A stretch of 64,000 bases of DNA from Gemmatimonadetes bacterium SCN 70-22. Its GTDB lineage: Bacteria > Gemmatimonadota > Gemmatimonadetes > Gemmatimonadales > Gemmatimonadaceae. The translations under genes and the position numbers were made by a program. Positions 30,378 to 40,477 of the stretch are shown in pieces. Every line of letters begins with the position of its first letter. Within the stretch, counting starts at the first letter, position 1. The DNA is taken from assembly GCA_001724275.1 (NCBI GenBank), contig MEDZ01000025.1, positions 21,827 through 85,826 of the forward strand, read 5' to 3'. The notes under the pieces are model-generated. The model was not told the DNA's origin, did no database searches, and saw nothing but the letters and a program-made list of their open reading frames with translations.

Positions 30378-30389
30378 TGGGCTCACCCC
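30371..30389 (+). terminator. Short hairpin overlapping the rhomboid stop
   Basis: GGGGTGA (30371-30377, containing the stop codon) pairs with TCACCCC (30383-30389) around a 5-nt loop. It may end the rhomboid transcript before the vertex-protein gene at 30427. There is no T-run. Confidence 0.35.
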
Positions 30390-30426
30390 ACTACCCCGAG
30401 GCGTCGGTCGCCCCCACCTTTGCCGC

Positions 30427-30714
30427 ATGCATCTCGCGCGCGTCCTCGGACGCCTCGTATCGACCGTGAAGCAGGAGACGCTGGCGGCGATTCCGCTGCA
30501 GTGGATCCAGCCGATCTCCGCGTCCGGTGAAGCGGCGGGGAGAGCGCTCGTGGCGGTGGACCGCATCGGAGCCGGACCGGGTGAGGTGGTGGTCTACATC
30601 ACCTCGCGCGAGGCGGCGATGACGCTCGACGAGCCGTTCGCGGCGGTCGACGCCGGGATCGTCGCCAAGGTGGACTGGTGCAACCTGGGACAGGAGCGGA
30701 CGCTCGATGCGTAG
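30427..30714 (+). CDS. Bacterial microcompartment vertex protein (EutN/CcmL, BMC-P), copy 1
   Basis: 95 residues. MHLARVLGRLVSTVKQETL opens like the family pattern MxLARVVGxVVATxKxxxL, followed by WIQPI, ALVAVDRIGAGPGEVVVYITSREAA and IVAKVD. EutN/CcmL proteins form the pentamers that close the vertices of polyhedral protein shells. The frame is open upstream to 30343, but ATG 30427 matches the family start exactly. It is followed 28 bp later by a second copy and then by deoC. No hexameric shell gene (BMC-H/T) is in the window. Confidence 0.85.
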   Translation: MHLARVLGRLVSTVKQETLAAIPLQWIQPISASGEAAGRALVAVDRIGAGPGEVVVYITSREAAMTLDEPFAAVDAGIVAKVDWCNLGQERTLDA

Positions 30715-30742
30715 CGCGCTGTCGGGACGATAAGGGGGAGCG

Positions 30743-31039
30743 GTGTTCCTGGCCCGCGTGGTTGGCGACGTGGTGGCGACCCATCGGCATGGCGAGCTGG
30801 GGGGGCGGAAGCTCCTCCTGGTCCGCCGTCTCACGGCGGAGGGGGCTGAGGAGGGGGGCGAGGTGATCGCCCTCGACGTGATTGGGGTCGGGGTGGGGGA
30901 GCGGGTACTGGTGGTGCAGGAGGGGGGGGCGGCGCGTGCGCTCTCCGGGAGTGCGCGCATCCCCGCGCAGGCCGTGGTGGTGGGCGTGGTGGAGCGGGTC
31001 GATCTGGCAGATGGCGAGGTCCCGGAGGAGGGACGGTGA
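30743..31039 (+). CDS. Bacterial microcompartment vertex protein (EutN/CcmL, BMC-P), copy 2
   Basis: 98 residues from GTG 30743, just after a GGGGGAG tract. V(M)FLARVVGDVVATHRHGELGGRKLLLVRRL, ALDVIGVGVGERVLVVQEGGAAR and VVVGVVERVDL follow the BMC-P consensus more closely than copy 1. The extra C-terminal tail is acidic. Two diverged BMC-P paralogues side by side are common in true shell loci. The stop overlaps the GTG start of deoC (GGTGA), so the aldolase is translationally coupled to a shell protein. Confidence 0.87.
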   Translation: MFLARVVGDVVATHRHGELGGRKLLLVRRLTAEGAEEGGEVIALDVIGVGVGERVLVVQEGGAARALSGSARIPAQAVVVGVVERVDLADGEVPEEGR

Positions 31040-32010
31040 CAGACAGGCTACAGGAGTTGGCGCGGGAGATCGCGCGGGAACTGGCGATGGGGGATTCGGC
31101 GAGGGGCGCTTCGCCGCGGGGGGCCCCCCCCGCGAAGCACGATAGCGCATCACCCTCCTCCACCCCCCACCACTCCATCGCCGACCGAATCGTTTCCGCA
31201 GCATCGCGTCCTGCGGCACCGGTCGGCCCCCCGCCGGGGGTCACCTTCGTGCGCGAGAACGCACGCATCGCCGACTTCATCGACCACACCCTCCTCAAGG
31301 CCGAGGCGACCTCGCGGGAGATCGACAAGCTCTGCGACGAGGCCAAGGAGCACCGGTTCGCCGCCGTCTGCGTCAACCCGGTGTGGGTGCGCCGCGCCGC
31401 CAATCGCCTCGGGGGGACATCGGTGCAGGTGGCGACGGTGATCGGCTTCCCGCTGGGGGCGAACACGCCGGAGGTCAAGCGCTACGAGGCGGCGCAGGCG
31501 GTGGCGCATGGCGCGACCGAGCTCGACATGGTCGTCGCCCTCGGGCCGCTCAAGAGCGGCGACTGGAACCACGTCGCCGATGACATCGCCGCGGTGGTGG
31601 AGGGGGCGGCGGGGACGCTTGTGAAGGTGATCATCGAATCGGCCGCGCTGTCGCCCGTCGAGATCATAAAGGCGTGCGCGATCGCGAAGGAGATGCGGGC
31701 CCAGTACGTGAAGACCTCGACCGGCTTTCACGCCGCTGGCGGGGCGAGCGCCGAGGCGGTGGCGCTGATGCGCCTCGTGGTCGGGGACAGCATGGGGGTG
31801 AAGGCGTCGGGCGGGGTACGCGACTGCGAGGCCGCGCTGAAGATGATCGTGAACGGTGCCACCCGTATCGGGACGTCGAGCGGGGTCTCGATGGCCAAGT
31901 GTCTCGGGCAGGGACCGCTGCCGCTGAACGACCTCCTCTCCCTGGCCTCGCAGCACTCCACCGGGTGCGTGACGTGTGCGCAGGGCGGTGGCGCCCCCGC
32001 CCTCTACTGA
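31036..32010 (+). CDS. deoC: Deoxyribose-5-phosphate aldolase with N-terminal encapsulation-peptide-like extension
   Basis: 324 residues, against about 220-260 for ordinary DeoC. It cleaves 2-deoxyribose-5-phosphate to glyceraldehyde-3-phosphate and acetaldehyde. The catalytic domain starts near residue 78 (ADFIDHTLLKAEAT). The Schiff-base Lys226 is in YVKTSTGF, and the second essential Lys256 is in GVKASGGVRD. Residues 1-18 (TDRLQELAREIARELAMG) form an amphipathic helix joined by a Ser/Pro/Ala linker of about 55 residues. That is the layout of cargo-targeting peptides on microcompartment enzymes. Start GTG 31036 overlaps the stop of BMC-P copy 2. Acetaldehyde is the toxic intermediate a shell would retain. 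Confidence 0.9.
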   Translation: MTDRLQELAREIARELAMGDSARGASPRGAPPAKHDSASPSSTPHHSIADRIVSAASRPAAPVGPPPGVTFVRENARIADFIDHTLLKAEATSREIDKLCDEAKEHRFAAVCVNPVWVRRAANRLGGTSVQVATVIGFPLGANTPEVKRYEAAQAVAHGATELDMVVALGPLKSGDWNHVADDIAAVVEGAAGTLVKVIIESAALSPVEIIKACAIAKEMRAQYVKTSTGFHAAGGASAEAVALMRLVVGDSMGVKASGGVRDCEAALKMIVNGATRIGTSSGVSMAKCLGQGPLPLNDLLSLASQHSTGCVTCAQGGGAPALY

Positions 32011-32215
32011 GCGCCGCGCCGCCTCGGGGACGGGGGCGTCGGGTCCCGCGGCGATGTCGGGTAATGTCCGCCCCCGTCGACCGAAGTCGCTCCTGCCGCC
32101 GCCATCCACCGGCGGGTAGTTTTTTGTCACGGCCGCAGCAGGACTTCGTAACGACCCGGGCCATGGCGGATGGGGGGACCATCCGCACGGTGTCGTCACC
32201 AGCAACAGATCTCCC

Positions 32216-32833
32216 GTGGCATTCCGCCTGATTCCCCGTGACGAGGGGTTCTTCGACCTCTTCAACGAGCTCTCTTCCAAGCTCATCACTTCCGCGGCGC
32301 TCCTCCGCGACCTGTTCACCCAGCCCGAGCGTGTCGACGAGCTCGTGGCGGCCATCAAGGACGTGGAGCACGAGGCCGACCATATCGCCTACGAGGTCAG
32401 CACCCGCCTCGACAAGAGCTTCATCACGCCGCTCGACCGCGAGGACATCCACCGCCTGACGCAGGAGCTGGACAACGTCGTCGACCTGATCGACGGAACG
32501 GCGCGACGGGCGCGCATGTTCCACCTGACCGAGACGCGGGAGCCGGCGCGCAAGCTGTGCGAGCTCGTGGTCGAGTCGGTGCGCCAGATCGAGAAGGCGG
32601 TCGTGGAGATCAAGAATCCGCGCGCGGTGGCGGTGAGCACGCGCGAGGTGAAGCGGCTGGAGGCCGAGGGCGACACCATCTACCACAATGCGATGGGGGA
32701 GCTGTTCAAGGGGCGCCCCGACCCGCTCGACGTCATGAAGTGGAAGGAGATCTACGACACGATCGAGGAGACGCTGGACCGGTGCCAGACGGTGGCGATC
32801 GTGCTCGAGAGCATCTCCCTCAAGAATTCGTAG
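32216..32833 (+). CDS. DUF47/PhoU-like accessory protein of phosphate transport
   Basis: 205-residue all-helical protein from GTG 32216. Features include FFDLFNELSSKLITSAALL, IKDVEHEADHIAYEVSTRL and LDKSFITPLDREDIHRLTQELDNVVDLID, the DUF47 signature with PhoU-like metal-binding E/D clusters. DUF47 proteins are nearly always encoded next to PiT transporters and are thought to regulate them. Here PiT follows after 3 bp. No GTGAC-type Pho box was found in the 205-bp leader, so this pair may be constitutive. Confidence 0.85.
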   Translation: MAFRLIPRDEGFFDLFNELSSKLITSAALLRDLFTQPERVDELVAAIKDVEHEADHIAYEVSTRLDKSFITPLDREDIHRLTQELDNVVDLIDGTARRARMFHLTETREPARKLCELVVESVRQIEKAVVEIKNPRAVAVSTREVKRLEAEGDTIYHNAMGELFKGRPDPLDVMKWKEIYDTIEETLDRCQTVAIVLESISLKNS

Positions 32834-32836
32834 GCC

Positions 32837-33871
32837 GTGGTCACCTACATCGTCGCGATCATCGCGATCGCGTTCGTTTTCGACTTCATCAACGGCTTCC
32901 ACGACTCGGCCAACTCGATCGCCACGATCGTCGGGACGCGCGTCCTGAGTCCGCTGACGGCCGTCGTCTGGGCCGCGTTCTTCAACTTCGTGGCTGCCTT
33001 CACGGTGGGGACGGCGGTGGCCAAGACGATCGGGAAGGGGATGATCGACATCTCGGTCGTCACGCCGAACGTGATCCTCGGCGGGTTGCTGGGGGCGATC
33101 GTCTGGAACCTGATCACCTGGTGGTTCGGGCTGCCGAGCAGCTCGTCGCACGCCCTCCTGGGCGGCTACGCCGGGGCGGCGACGGCCAAGGCGGGGTCCG
33201 GGGCGATCATCGTCGCCGGGTGGACCAAGACGGTCATCTTCATCTTCCTGTCGCCGATCATCGGGATGGTGTCGGGGTTCCTGCTGATGACGGCGATCTA
33301 CTGGACCTTCCGGAACGTCTCGCCGCGTCGGGTGGACTCGATCTTCCGCAAGGTGCAATTGGGGAGCGCCGCCCTGTTCTCGCTGTCGCACGGGGCCAAC
33401 GATGCGCAGAAGACCATGGGAATCATCGTGGGGCTCCTCGTCTCGAGCAGCGCGGCCTTCGCCGGCGAGACCGGGTGGCTGCGGCACCTGTACCTCCCCG
33501 ACGGCGACCACGTCCCCCTGTGGGTGGAGATGGGGGCCTACAGCGCCATCGCGCTGGGGACGCTCTTTGGGGGGTGGCGGATCGTCCCCACGATGGGGAG
33601 TCGCATCACCAGGCTTCGCCCGGTGGGGGGGAGCGCGGCGGAGACGGCGGGCGCGTTCACCATCCTCCTGGCCACGATGTTCGGCATTCCGGTGAGCACC
33701 ACGCACACCATCACCGGGGCGATCATGGGGGTGGGGGCGACCTCGCGCCTGAGCGCGGTGCGCTGGGGGATCGCCGGCCGCATCGTGTGGGCGTGGATCA
33801 TGACCATTCCGGCGGCGGCGGCGATATCGGCGCTGTGCCTCGTGCTCCTCGAGCGGGTGCATCCGCTGTAG
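32837..33871 (+). CDS. pit: Low-affinity inorganic phosphate transporter (PiT family)
   Basis: 344-residue membrane permease from GTG 32837 with about ten helices. The two inverted-repeat signatures are GFHDSANSIATIVGTR near the N-terminus and SHGANDAQKTMGI in the second half. Between them lies WWFGLPSSSSHALLGGYAG, and near the end VSTTHTITGAIMG. It moves metal-phosphate by symport with H+ or Na+. It is co-transcribed with the DUF47 protein and sits upstream of ppk1, adding a Pst-independent entry route for Pi. Confidence 0.93.
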   Translation: MVTYIVAIIAIAFVFDFINGFHDSANSIATIVGTRVLSPLTAVVWAAFFNFVAAFTVGTAVAKTIGKGMIDISVVTPNVILGGLLGAIVWNLITWWFGLPSSSSHALLGGYAGAATAKAGSGAIIVAGWTKTVIFIFLSPIIGMVSGFLLMTAIYWTFRNVSPRRVDSIFRKVQLGSAALFSLSHGANDAQKTMGIIVGLLVSSSAAFAGETGWLRHLYLPDGDHVPLWVEMGAYSAIALGTLFGGWRIVPTMGSRITRLRPVGGSAAETAGAFTILLATMFGIPVSTTHTITGAIMGVGATSRLSAVRWGIAGRIVWAWIMTIPAAAAISALCLVLLERVHPL

Positions 33872-33992
33872 TCCGCGACGGTCGCGCGGCGCGGGGAACC
33901 CTCGGGGCGCCCCGGCGCCTCGCGGGCGACCACTCCGGCGCTTGGGCGCGCCCTTCCCGGCTGGACGCGCCCTCGGCCGGCGTGGCACCTTT

Positions 33993-34008
33993 GTGACACG
34001 CCGGTCGC
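33993..34008 (+). promoter_or_regulatory. Candidate Pho box upstream of ppk1
   Basis: GTGAC (33993-33997) and GTCGC (34004-34008) form a direct repeat with an 11-bp period, about 70 nt before the ppk1 start and in the same orientation. It matches GTGAC-N6-GTNRC, also seen upstream of pstS and the fibronectin-type lipoprotein. PhoB-family sites in other bacteria are likewise 11-bp-period direct repeats. Confidence 0.4.
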
Positions 34009-34076
34009 TGTTCCGTCGTTAGCTTGAACGACGGAACCCTTCGCGCGATGACCGCGCGGCCGCAGCCCCCGCCTTC

Positions 34077-36287
34077 ATGATCGAACACGCCGTCGCGCCC
34101 GGCCTCTTCCTGAACCGCGAGCTCTCCTGGCTCGAGTTCAACGCGCGCGTGCTGCACGAGGCGGTCGACGAGCGCACCCCGCTGCTCGAGCGCCTCAAGT
34201 TTCTGGCCATCTTCAGCACCAACCTGGACGAGTTCTACCAGGTGCGGGTGGCAGGGCTCCGGCGCCAGGTCGCGGCCGGGGTGCAGCAGGCGCCGCCCGA
34301 CGGGATGTCGCCGGCCGCGCAGCTGGAGGCCATCGACGGCAAGGTGCGCGAGCTCGTGGCCCGGCAGCACGCGTGCTTCCATCAGGTGCTCCTGCCGGAG
34401 CTCGAGCGCCGGGGGATCCGCCTCGTCGAGATGCACGAGCTCACGCCTGACGAGTCGGTGGCGCTCAATGGCTTCTTCGAGCGCGAGGTCTTTCCCGTGC
34501 TCACGCCGCTCGCGGTCGACCCCGGGCACCCCTTTCCGTACATCTCCAACCTGTCCATCTCGCTGGCGGTGGAGTTGCGCGACCCGGCGCGCGGGGGGGA
34601 GCACTTTGCCCGGCTCAAGGTGCCGCGCAGCCTCCCGCGCTGGATTCCCATCGGGCGTCCCAATCACTTCGTCCCCCTGGAGCGCCTGATCGGCGCCCAG
34701 CTGGGGACGCTCTTCCCCGGGATGGAGATCCTGGGGTGGCACGTCTTCAAGATCACGCGCTACTCCGACCTCGACGTCCCCGCGGCCGACGAGCCCGAGG
34801 ATCTCCTGGCGACCATCGAGGAGCAGGTCTTCGCGCGACGGTTCGGCGAGGTGGTGCGCCTCGAGGTGCAGAGCGGGATGCCGCCGCACATCCGCCAGCT
34901 GCTCCTCGACGAGCTGCGCGAGGTGAGCGATCCCGAGGTCCTCCCGCTCACCGACCGGGAAGTGCACGAGCCGGGTCCGCTCCTCGAACTGGGCGACCTG
35001 CTGTCGCTGGCCTCGCTCGACGTTCCCGAGTTGCGCGACCCGCCGTTCACCCCGCTCACGCCGCCGGAGCTGCGCGACACGGCGCGCCCGATCTTCGACG
35101 TCATCCGCGAGCGCGACGTGCTCGTGCACCACCCGTTCGAGTCGTTTGCGACCTCGGTGGAGCGGTTCTTCGAGGCGGCGGCGCAGGACGAGCACGTCCT
35201 GGCCATCAAGACCACGCTGTACCGCACGTCGGGCGACAGCACCATCGTGCGCACGCTGACCGACGCGGCACAGCGGGGCAAGCAGGTCGCGGTGCTGGTG
35301 GAGCTGCGGGCGCGCGGCGACGAGGCCAACAACATCTCGTGGGCGCGCACGCTGGAGGACTTCGGCGTCCACGTGGCGTACGGGCTGTCGGGGCTCAAGA
35401 CGCACGCGAAGGTCGCCCTCGTCGTGCGCCGCGAGGCCGACGGCATTCGCCGCTACGTGCACATCGGGACGGGGAACTACAACTCCCGGACGGCGCGCGT
35501 CTACACGGACTTCGGCTTCTTCACCTGCAACCCCGACATCGGCGCCGACATCAGCGAGGTGTTCAACCTCCTCACCGGCTTCTCGCGCCAGCGCGAGTAT
35601 CGCAAGCTCCTGGTGGCGCCGGCGAACATGAAGGCGCGTTTCCTCGACCTCATCGGGCGCGAGGCCGCCCACGCCCGCGCCGGCCGCCGCGCGCGCATCG
35701 TCGCCAAGATCAACGCCCTCGTGTCACCCGACATAATCGCGGCGCTCTACGACGCATCGGACGCCGGCGTCGAGATCGACCTGATCGTGCGCGGCATCTG
35801 CTGTTTGCGCCCGCAGCTGCCGGGGGTGAGCGAGCGGATCCGCGTGCGCAGCATCGTCGGGCGCTTCCTCGAGCACTCGCGGCTCTTCTACTTCGCCAAT
35901 GGCGGGGCCGAGGAGTACTACGTGGGGTCGGCCGACTGGATGCCGCGCAACCTGGAGCGGCGGGTGGAGGTCGTGGTCCCGGTCGAGGATCCGGTGATGC
36001 GGCAGCGGATGTTCAGCCTGATCGAGACGTGGCTGGCCGACAACCGCCAGGCCTGGGAGCTGCATCCCGACGGGCGCTACGTGCAGAGCGCGCCGGGCGA
36101 GGCCGACGAGCTGGCGACGCATCGCAAGCTGCTGCGTGACCCGTGGGGGCTCGATCGCGCCGAGTCGCGCTACACGACGGCCGAGATCCGCGCCCTCGTC
36201 CCCCCGCCTCCCGCGCTGGACGCGGACGGCAACGGCCACGCGGCGTTGGGCGCTCGCCCCAAGGGAAAGCGGGCCACCAGGCGTTAG
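34077..36287 (+). CDS. ppk1: Polyphosphate kinase 1
   Basis: 736 residues. It polymerises the gamma-phosphate of ATP into polyphosphate. The N domain begins LFLNRELSWLEFNARVL. Catalytic His443 (GLKTHAKVAL) is the autophosphorylated residue, and His600 lies in EHSRLFYF. The signatures YRTSGDSTIVRTL and HIGTGNYNSRTARVYTDFGFFT are also present. The protein ends in a basic tail, and its stop codon is part of a CGTTAGGC octamer. It is convergent with ppx, whose product does the opposite reaction. A Pho-box candidate lies upstream. Confidence 0.95.
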   Translation: MIEHAVAPGLFLNRELSWLEFNARVLHEAVDERTPLLERLKFLAIFSTNLDEFYQVRVAGLRRQVAAGVQQAPPDGMSPAAQLEAIDGKVRELVARQHACFHQVLLPELERRGIRLVEMHELTPDESVALNGFFEREVFPVLTPLAVDPGHPFPYISNLSISLAVELRDPARGGEHFARLKVPRSLPRWIPIGRPNHFVPLERLIGAQLGTLFPGMEILGWHVFKITRYSDLDVPAADEPEDLLATIEEQVFARRFGEVVRLEVQSGMPPHIRQLLLDELREVSDPEVLPLTDREVHEPGPLLELGDLLSLASLDVPELRDPPFTPLTPPELRDTARPIFDVIRERDVLVHHPFESFATSVERFFEAAAQDEHVLAIKTTLYRTSGDSTIVRTLTDAAQRGKQVAVLVELRARGDEANNISWARTLEDFGVHVAYGLSGLKTHAKVALVVRREADGIRRYVHIGTGNYNSRTARVYTDFGFFTCNPDIGADISEVFNLLTGFSRQREYRKLLVAPANMKARFLDLIGREAAHARAGRRARIVAKINALVSPDIIAALYDASDAGVEIDLIVRGICCLRPQLPGVSERIRVRSIVGRFLEHSRLFYFANGGAEEYYVGSADWMPRNLERRVEVVVPVEDPVMRQRMFSLIETWLADNRQAWELHPDGRYVQSAPGEADELATHRKLLRDPWGLDRAESRYTTAEIRALVPPPPALDADGNGHAALGARPKGKRATRR

Positions 36288-36305
36288 GCGCCTGGCCGCG
36301 GCGCT

Positions 36306-36338
36306 CCGGGTGCCCCGGGGAGGGCACGGGGCACCCGG
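36306..36338. terminator. Hairpin between convergent ppk1 and ppx
   Basis: A perfect 12-bp stem (36306-36317 with 36327-36338) with a 9-nt loop in the 70-bp gap between two convergent genes. No T-run. Confidence 0.65.
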
Positions 36339-36357
36339 GGCGCGCGGGGCACGCGCG

Positions 36358-37992
36358 TCACTCGCCGTCGTCGCCGTCCCGCGCCTCGACCACGGAACCG
36401 TCGGGGGACACGATCTCCACCGGGGTCCCGGCCAGCTCGGAGAGGAGGGCCGACTTCCGGCTCGCCCCCCAGAGCTCCAGCCGCAGGACGCGCGCGCGAG
36501 GGTCGGGGACGGCGGTGAGGCGCAACGCACGGTCGGTCCACCGGACCTTCACCCGTTGCACCGCGCCCACGTGCCCGCGGTCGAAGCCGTCCGCCACCCG
36601 CAGGATCGCCGACAGGCGCGCGATGCGGTCGCGCGTGGCGCGGTCCAGCCGCCCGAAGGTGGGGTGCTTCCGCCGGGGCGCGGCCCCGCGGTGATACCGG
36701 GCGACGTTCGCCACCACCACCTGCTCCACCGGTGACATCCCCAGGAGATCGGCGTGCAGGATGAGGTGGTACGAGTGCTTGTGGTGCTTGTCGTAGTTGA
36801 TGTGGTAGCCCACGTCGTGCAGCAGGGCGGCGTCGGCCAGCGTCTGCCGGTCGCCGGCGCCGCACCCCAGCCGCGCGCCCACGGCGTCGAACAGCTGCAA
36901 CGCCAGCTGCCGGACGTGTTGCGCGTGCGGCGCCTCGTAGTGGCATCGCTCGGCGAACGTGCGCACCGAGCGCTCGCGCGCCTCGCCCCGGTCGGCGGGA
37001 ATGGTGGGGACGTGGGCGCTCTCCAGCAGGAGCCCCTCGCGGATGCCGTAGGCGGAGACTTGCAGCTCGCGGGACTCGATGCGCGCCATCACCTCGGCCG
37101 CCACCACCAGGCCGGCCAGGATGATGTCCGATCGCTCGACGTTGAGCCCGCGGACATGCGCCCGCTCCTCGGGCGAGCACGCCCGCAGGAGGTCGATGAT
37201 GTGCTCCAGCTCCTCGCGCGGGACGCGTGTCCCGTGCACGCGTCCGGCCGCGCTGGGCGATCCCTGCCGGTACAGGAAGATCCCCGCCAGGTTGGTGAAG
37301 GTCCCCCCGGAGCAGATCAGCTGCGCCCCTCGCCAGTCGCGCAGCGGGAGCGCCTTGCGGATCTCGTCGCGCACGGCCTGCCGAAGCGTGCGCACGTCCT
37401 TGCGGCTGGGGGCCAGCCCGAGGTACTGCTCCGTCATGCGGATGGCCCCGAACGGGAGGGAGACGAGACGCTCCACCAGCCCGTCGGCGGCCATCGCCAG
37501 CTCGAGGGACCCCCCGCCCACGTCCATCACGACCGAACGCCCCCGCGCCAGGTCGAAGTGGGCGAGGGCCGAGCGGTACGCCAGGCGCGCCTCCTCCTCG
37601 CCGTGCAGGAGGCGGATGCGCAGCCCGGTCTCGCGCCGGACGAGGTCGAGGAAGGTCCGGCCGTTCGCGGCGTCACGGACGGCGCTGGTGGCGACCGCTT
37701 CCACCTTGGCCACGCCGTACTGGCGCGCGAGCGTCGCCATGCGCTGCAGCGCCTCGAGGGCGTGCCCCATGGCGTCCTCGCCGAGCCGGCCGGCCCGGTC
37801 GAGTCCCGTCCCCAGGCGCGGCGCCGCCTTCATCTCGTCGAGGACGCGGATGCGTCCCTCGGGCGAGACGTCGGCGATGATCTGCCGGATGGAATTGCTC
37901 CCGACGTCGATCGCCGCCAGCCGCACCCCCTCGCCGGGTTGCGGCGCCGCGGCGCGGAGCGGGAGGACGCGCGGACGGACGGGAGCGCTCAT
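36358..37992 (-). CDS. ppx: Exopolyphosphatase / Ppx-GppA phosphatase with C-terminal HD domain
   Basis: 544 residues. The actin-like ATPase fold has phosphate-1 AAIDVGSNSIRQII, the acidic LLHGEEEARLAY loop and phosphate-2 SVVMDVGGGSLELA. An HD-type domain follows (about 340-450) with LADAALLHDVGYHINYDKHHKHSYHLI, as in E. coli Ppx. It releases Pi from polyphosphate ends; pppGpp hydrolysis is a possible second activity. It follows phoU by only 3 bp, so it is the last gene of the pst-phoU operon. That places polyphosphate breakdown under phosphate control. Confidence 0.9.
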   Translation of the reverse strand: MSAPVRPRVLPLRAAAPQPGEGVRLAAIDVGSNSIRQIIADVSPEGRIRVLDEMKAAPRLGTGLDRAGRLGEDAMGHALEALQRMATLARQYGVAKVEAVATSAVRDAANGRTFLDLVRRETGLRIRLLHGEEEARLAYRSALAHFDLARGRSVVMDVGGGSLELAMAADGLVERLVSLPFGAIRMTEQYLGLAPSRKDVRTLRQAVRDEIRKALPLRDWRGAQLICSGGTFTNLAGIFLYRQGSPSAAGRVHGTRVPREELEHIIDLLRACSPEERAHVRGLNVERSDIILAGLVVAAEVMARIESRELQVSAYGIREGLLLESAHVPTIPADRGEARERSVRTFAERCHYEAPHAQHVRQLALQLFDAVGARLGCGAGDRQTLADAALLHDVGYHINYDKHHKHSYHLILHADLLGMSPVEQVVVANVARYHRGAAPRRKHPTFGRLDRATRDRIARLSAILRVADGFDRGHVGAVQRVKVRWTDRALRLTAVPDPRARVLRLELWGASRKSALLSELAGTPVEIVSPDGSVVEARDGDDGE

Positions 37993-37995
37993 CGG

Positions 37996-38705
37996 TCAGG
38001 ACGCGGCCGCCGGCGCCCGCTCGCCGGCTTCGGCGTGGTGCTTGATCTGCTTCCCCTCCGCCAGGTACACCGCGTCCTCGCCGATGTTGGTGGCCAGGTC
38101 GGCGACCCGCTCGAGGTTGCGGCTGACGAGAAGGAGCTCCAGCGACGGGTTGATCGTCCGGGCGTCGGCCATCATGTGCGTGAGCAGGATGCGGAAGAGC
38201 GAGTTGTGCAGCGCATCGACCGCGTCGTCCGCCTTGCACACCTCGCGTCCCAGCATCCCGTCGCCGCGGATGAATGCGTCCAGCGCCTCGCCCAGCATCC
38301 GGCGCGCGCGCCGCGCCATGTCCTCGATCTCGGGATTGAGGATGATGGGCGAGCGGAGCGCGATCAGGCGCAAGGCCGACTGGGCGATGTTCACCGCATG
38401 GTCGCCCACCCGCTCGAGGTCGCTCGACACCTTGATGGCGCTGATGATGAAGCGCAGGTCGCGCGCCATCGGCTGCTGCAGGGCCAGCAGCTGCACCGCC
38501 AGCGACTCCACCTCGTTCTCGAGCAGGTCGATCTCGCGGTCACCCTCGATCACGACCTCTGCCTTCTCCCGGTCCTGCGTCAGCAGGGCGTCGACCGAGA
38601 GGTCCACCAGCTCCTCGGCGCGCGCCGACATGTCGAGCAGGCGCTGCTTGAGCGTCGCCAGCTGCTCGTGGAAATGGCGGAATCCGCTGGCCGTCTCGGC
38701 GGGAC

Positions 38706-38709
<4 letters not shown>
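37996..38709 (-). CDS. phoU: PhoU, negative regulator of the Pho response
   Basis: 237-residue helical protein with two PhoU repeats. E/DxxxD metal-binding motifs occur in both ([18 protein letters not shown] and [27 protein letters not shown]). It links PstSCAB occupancy to inactivation of the kinase PhoR. ATG 38709 overlaps the pstB stop (ATGA). The tail is Ala/Glu-rich. Confidence 0.94.
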
Positions 38710-39508
<799 letters not shown>

Positions 39509-39512
<4 letters not shown>

Positions 39513-40477
39513 CCGAACCTTCCGGTGATGTAGGCTTCGGTGCGGGGGTCCTTCGGGGTGGTGAACAGCTCGCTGGTCGGCGCGACCTCCACCAGCTCGC
39601 CCGACAGCATGAACGCGGTGCGGTTCGAGACGCGGGCGGCCTGCTGCATGTTGTGGGTCACGATCACCACCGTCACCGTACCGCGCAGGTCGTACACGAG
39701 TTCCTCCACCCGCTGCGTGCTGATGGGGTCGAGCGAGGCGGTCGGTTCGTCCAGCAGGAGGACACTCGGGCCGGTAGCGAGGGCGCGGGCGATGCACAGG
39801 CGCTGCTGCTGCCCGCCCGAGAGGCCAATGGCCGAGTCCTTGAGTCGGTCCTTCACCTCGTCCCACAGGGCGGCCCCGCGCAACGAACGCTCGACGATCT
39901 CGTCGAGTTCGCGCCGCGCGGGCGCCTCGCCCCCCAATCCCTTGAAGCCGGCCGCGACGTTGTCGCGGATCGACATGGTGGGGAAGGGGGTGGGGCGCTG
40001 GAAGACCATCCCAACGCGCCGGCGCACCTGGATGGGGTTGGTCCCCCGCGCATAGATGTCATGCCCGTCGAGGAGTACTTCGCCTTCCGTGCGCGCCCCG
40101 GGCACGGTCTCGTGCATGCGGTTGAGGCAGCGGAGCAGCGTCGACTTCCCGCACCCCGACGGCCCGATGATCGCCGTCACCGTCCCCTCGTGGAAGGCGA
40201 TGTCGACCCCGCGCACGCTGCGCGTGGCGCCGTAGTACGCGTCGAGGTTGTGGACCGCGATGCGCTCCGCCGCGACCGCTGGCGCCGCGGCTTCCACGAC
40301 GCGTCCAGAGAGGGTTGCAGGAACGGTTCCCGCAGCATTTACGGCCGTCGTCGCCGCCGACGGCCGGTCGGCGGGCACCGCGGTCGTCGGCACGGGAGGC
40401 GACACTGCCGGCGTCGCGGCGGGGACGATCGTGCGCGGAGGCGTGGGGCGAGGGCTCATGAAGTCGAGGTCAGTCAC
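39509..40477 (-). CDS. pstB: Phosphate ABC transporter ATPase PstB, copy 2, with Pro/Ala-rich N-terminal extension
   Basis: 322 residues. The ATPase core begins near residue 75 ([11 protein letters not shown]) and has Walker [45 protein letters not shown] and [13 protein letters not shown]. Start GTG 40477 follows a strong GGAGG and overlaps the pstA stop; ATG 40459 is an alternative. Residues 1-70 are almost only Pro, Ala, Thr and Val, a disordered tether not usual in PstB. This copy comes first after pstA, so either paralogue could serve the same PstCA pore. Confidence 0.92.

Noticed and set aside
32011..32215. Pho box upstream of the DUF47-PiT pair
   Set aside because: A single GTCAC occurs after a T-run, but it is in the wrong orientation for the motif seen elsewhere and has no partner 11 bp away.
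36282..36289. Octamer copy as a functional recoding site at the ppk1 stop
   Set aside because: Here the word simply contains the TAG stop. The downstream frame has no conserved continuation and a terminator follows.
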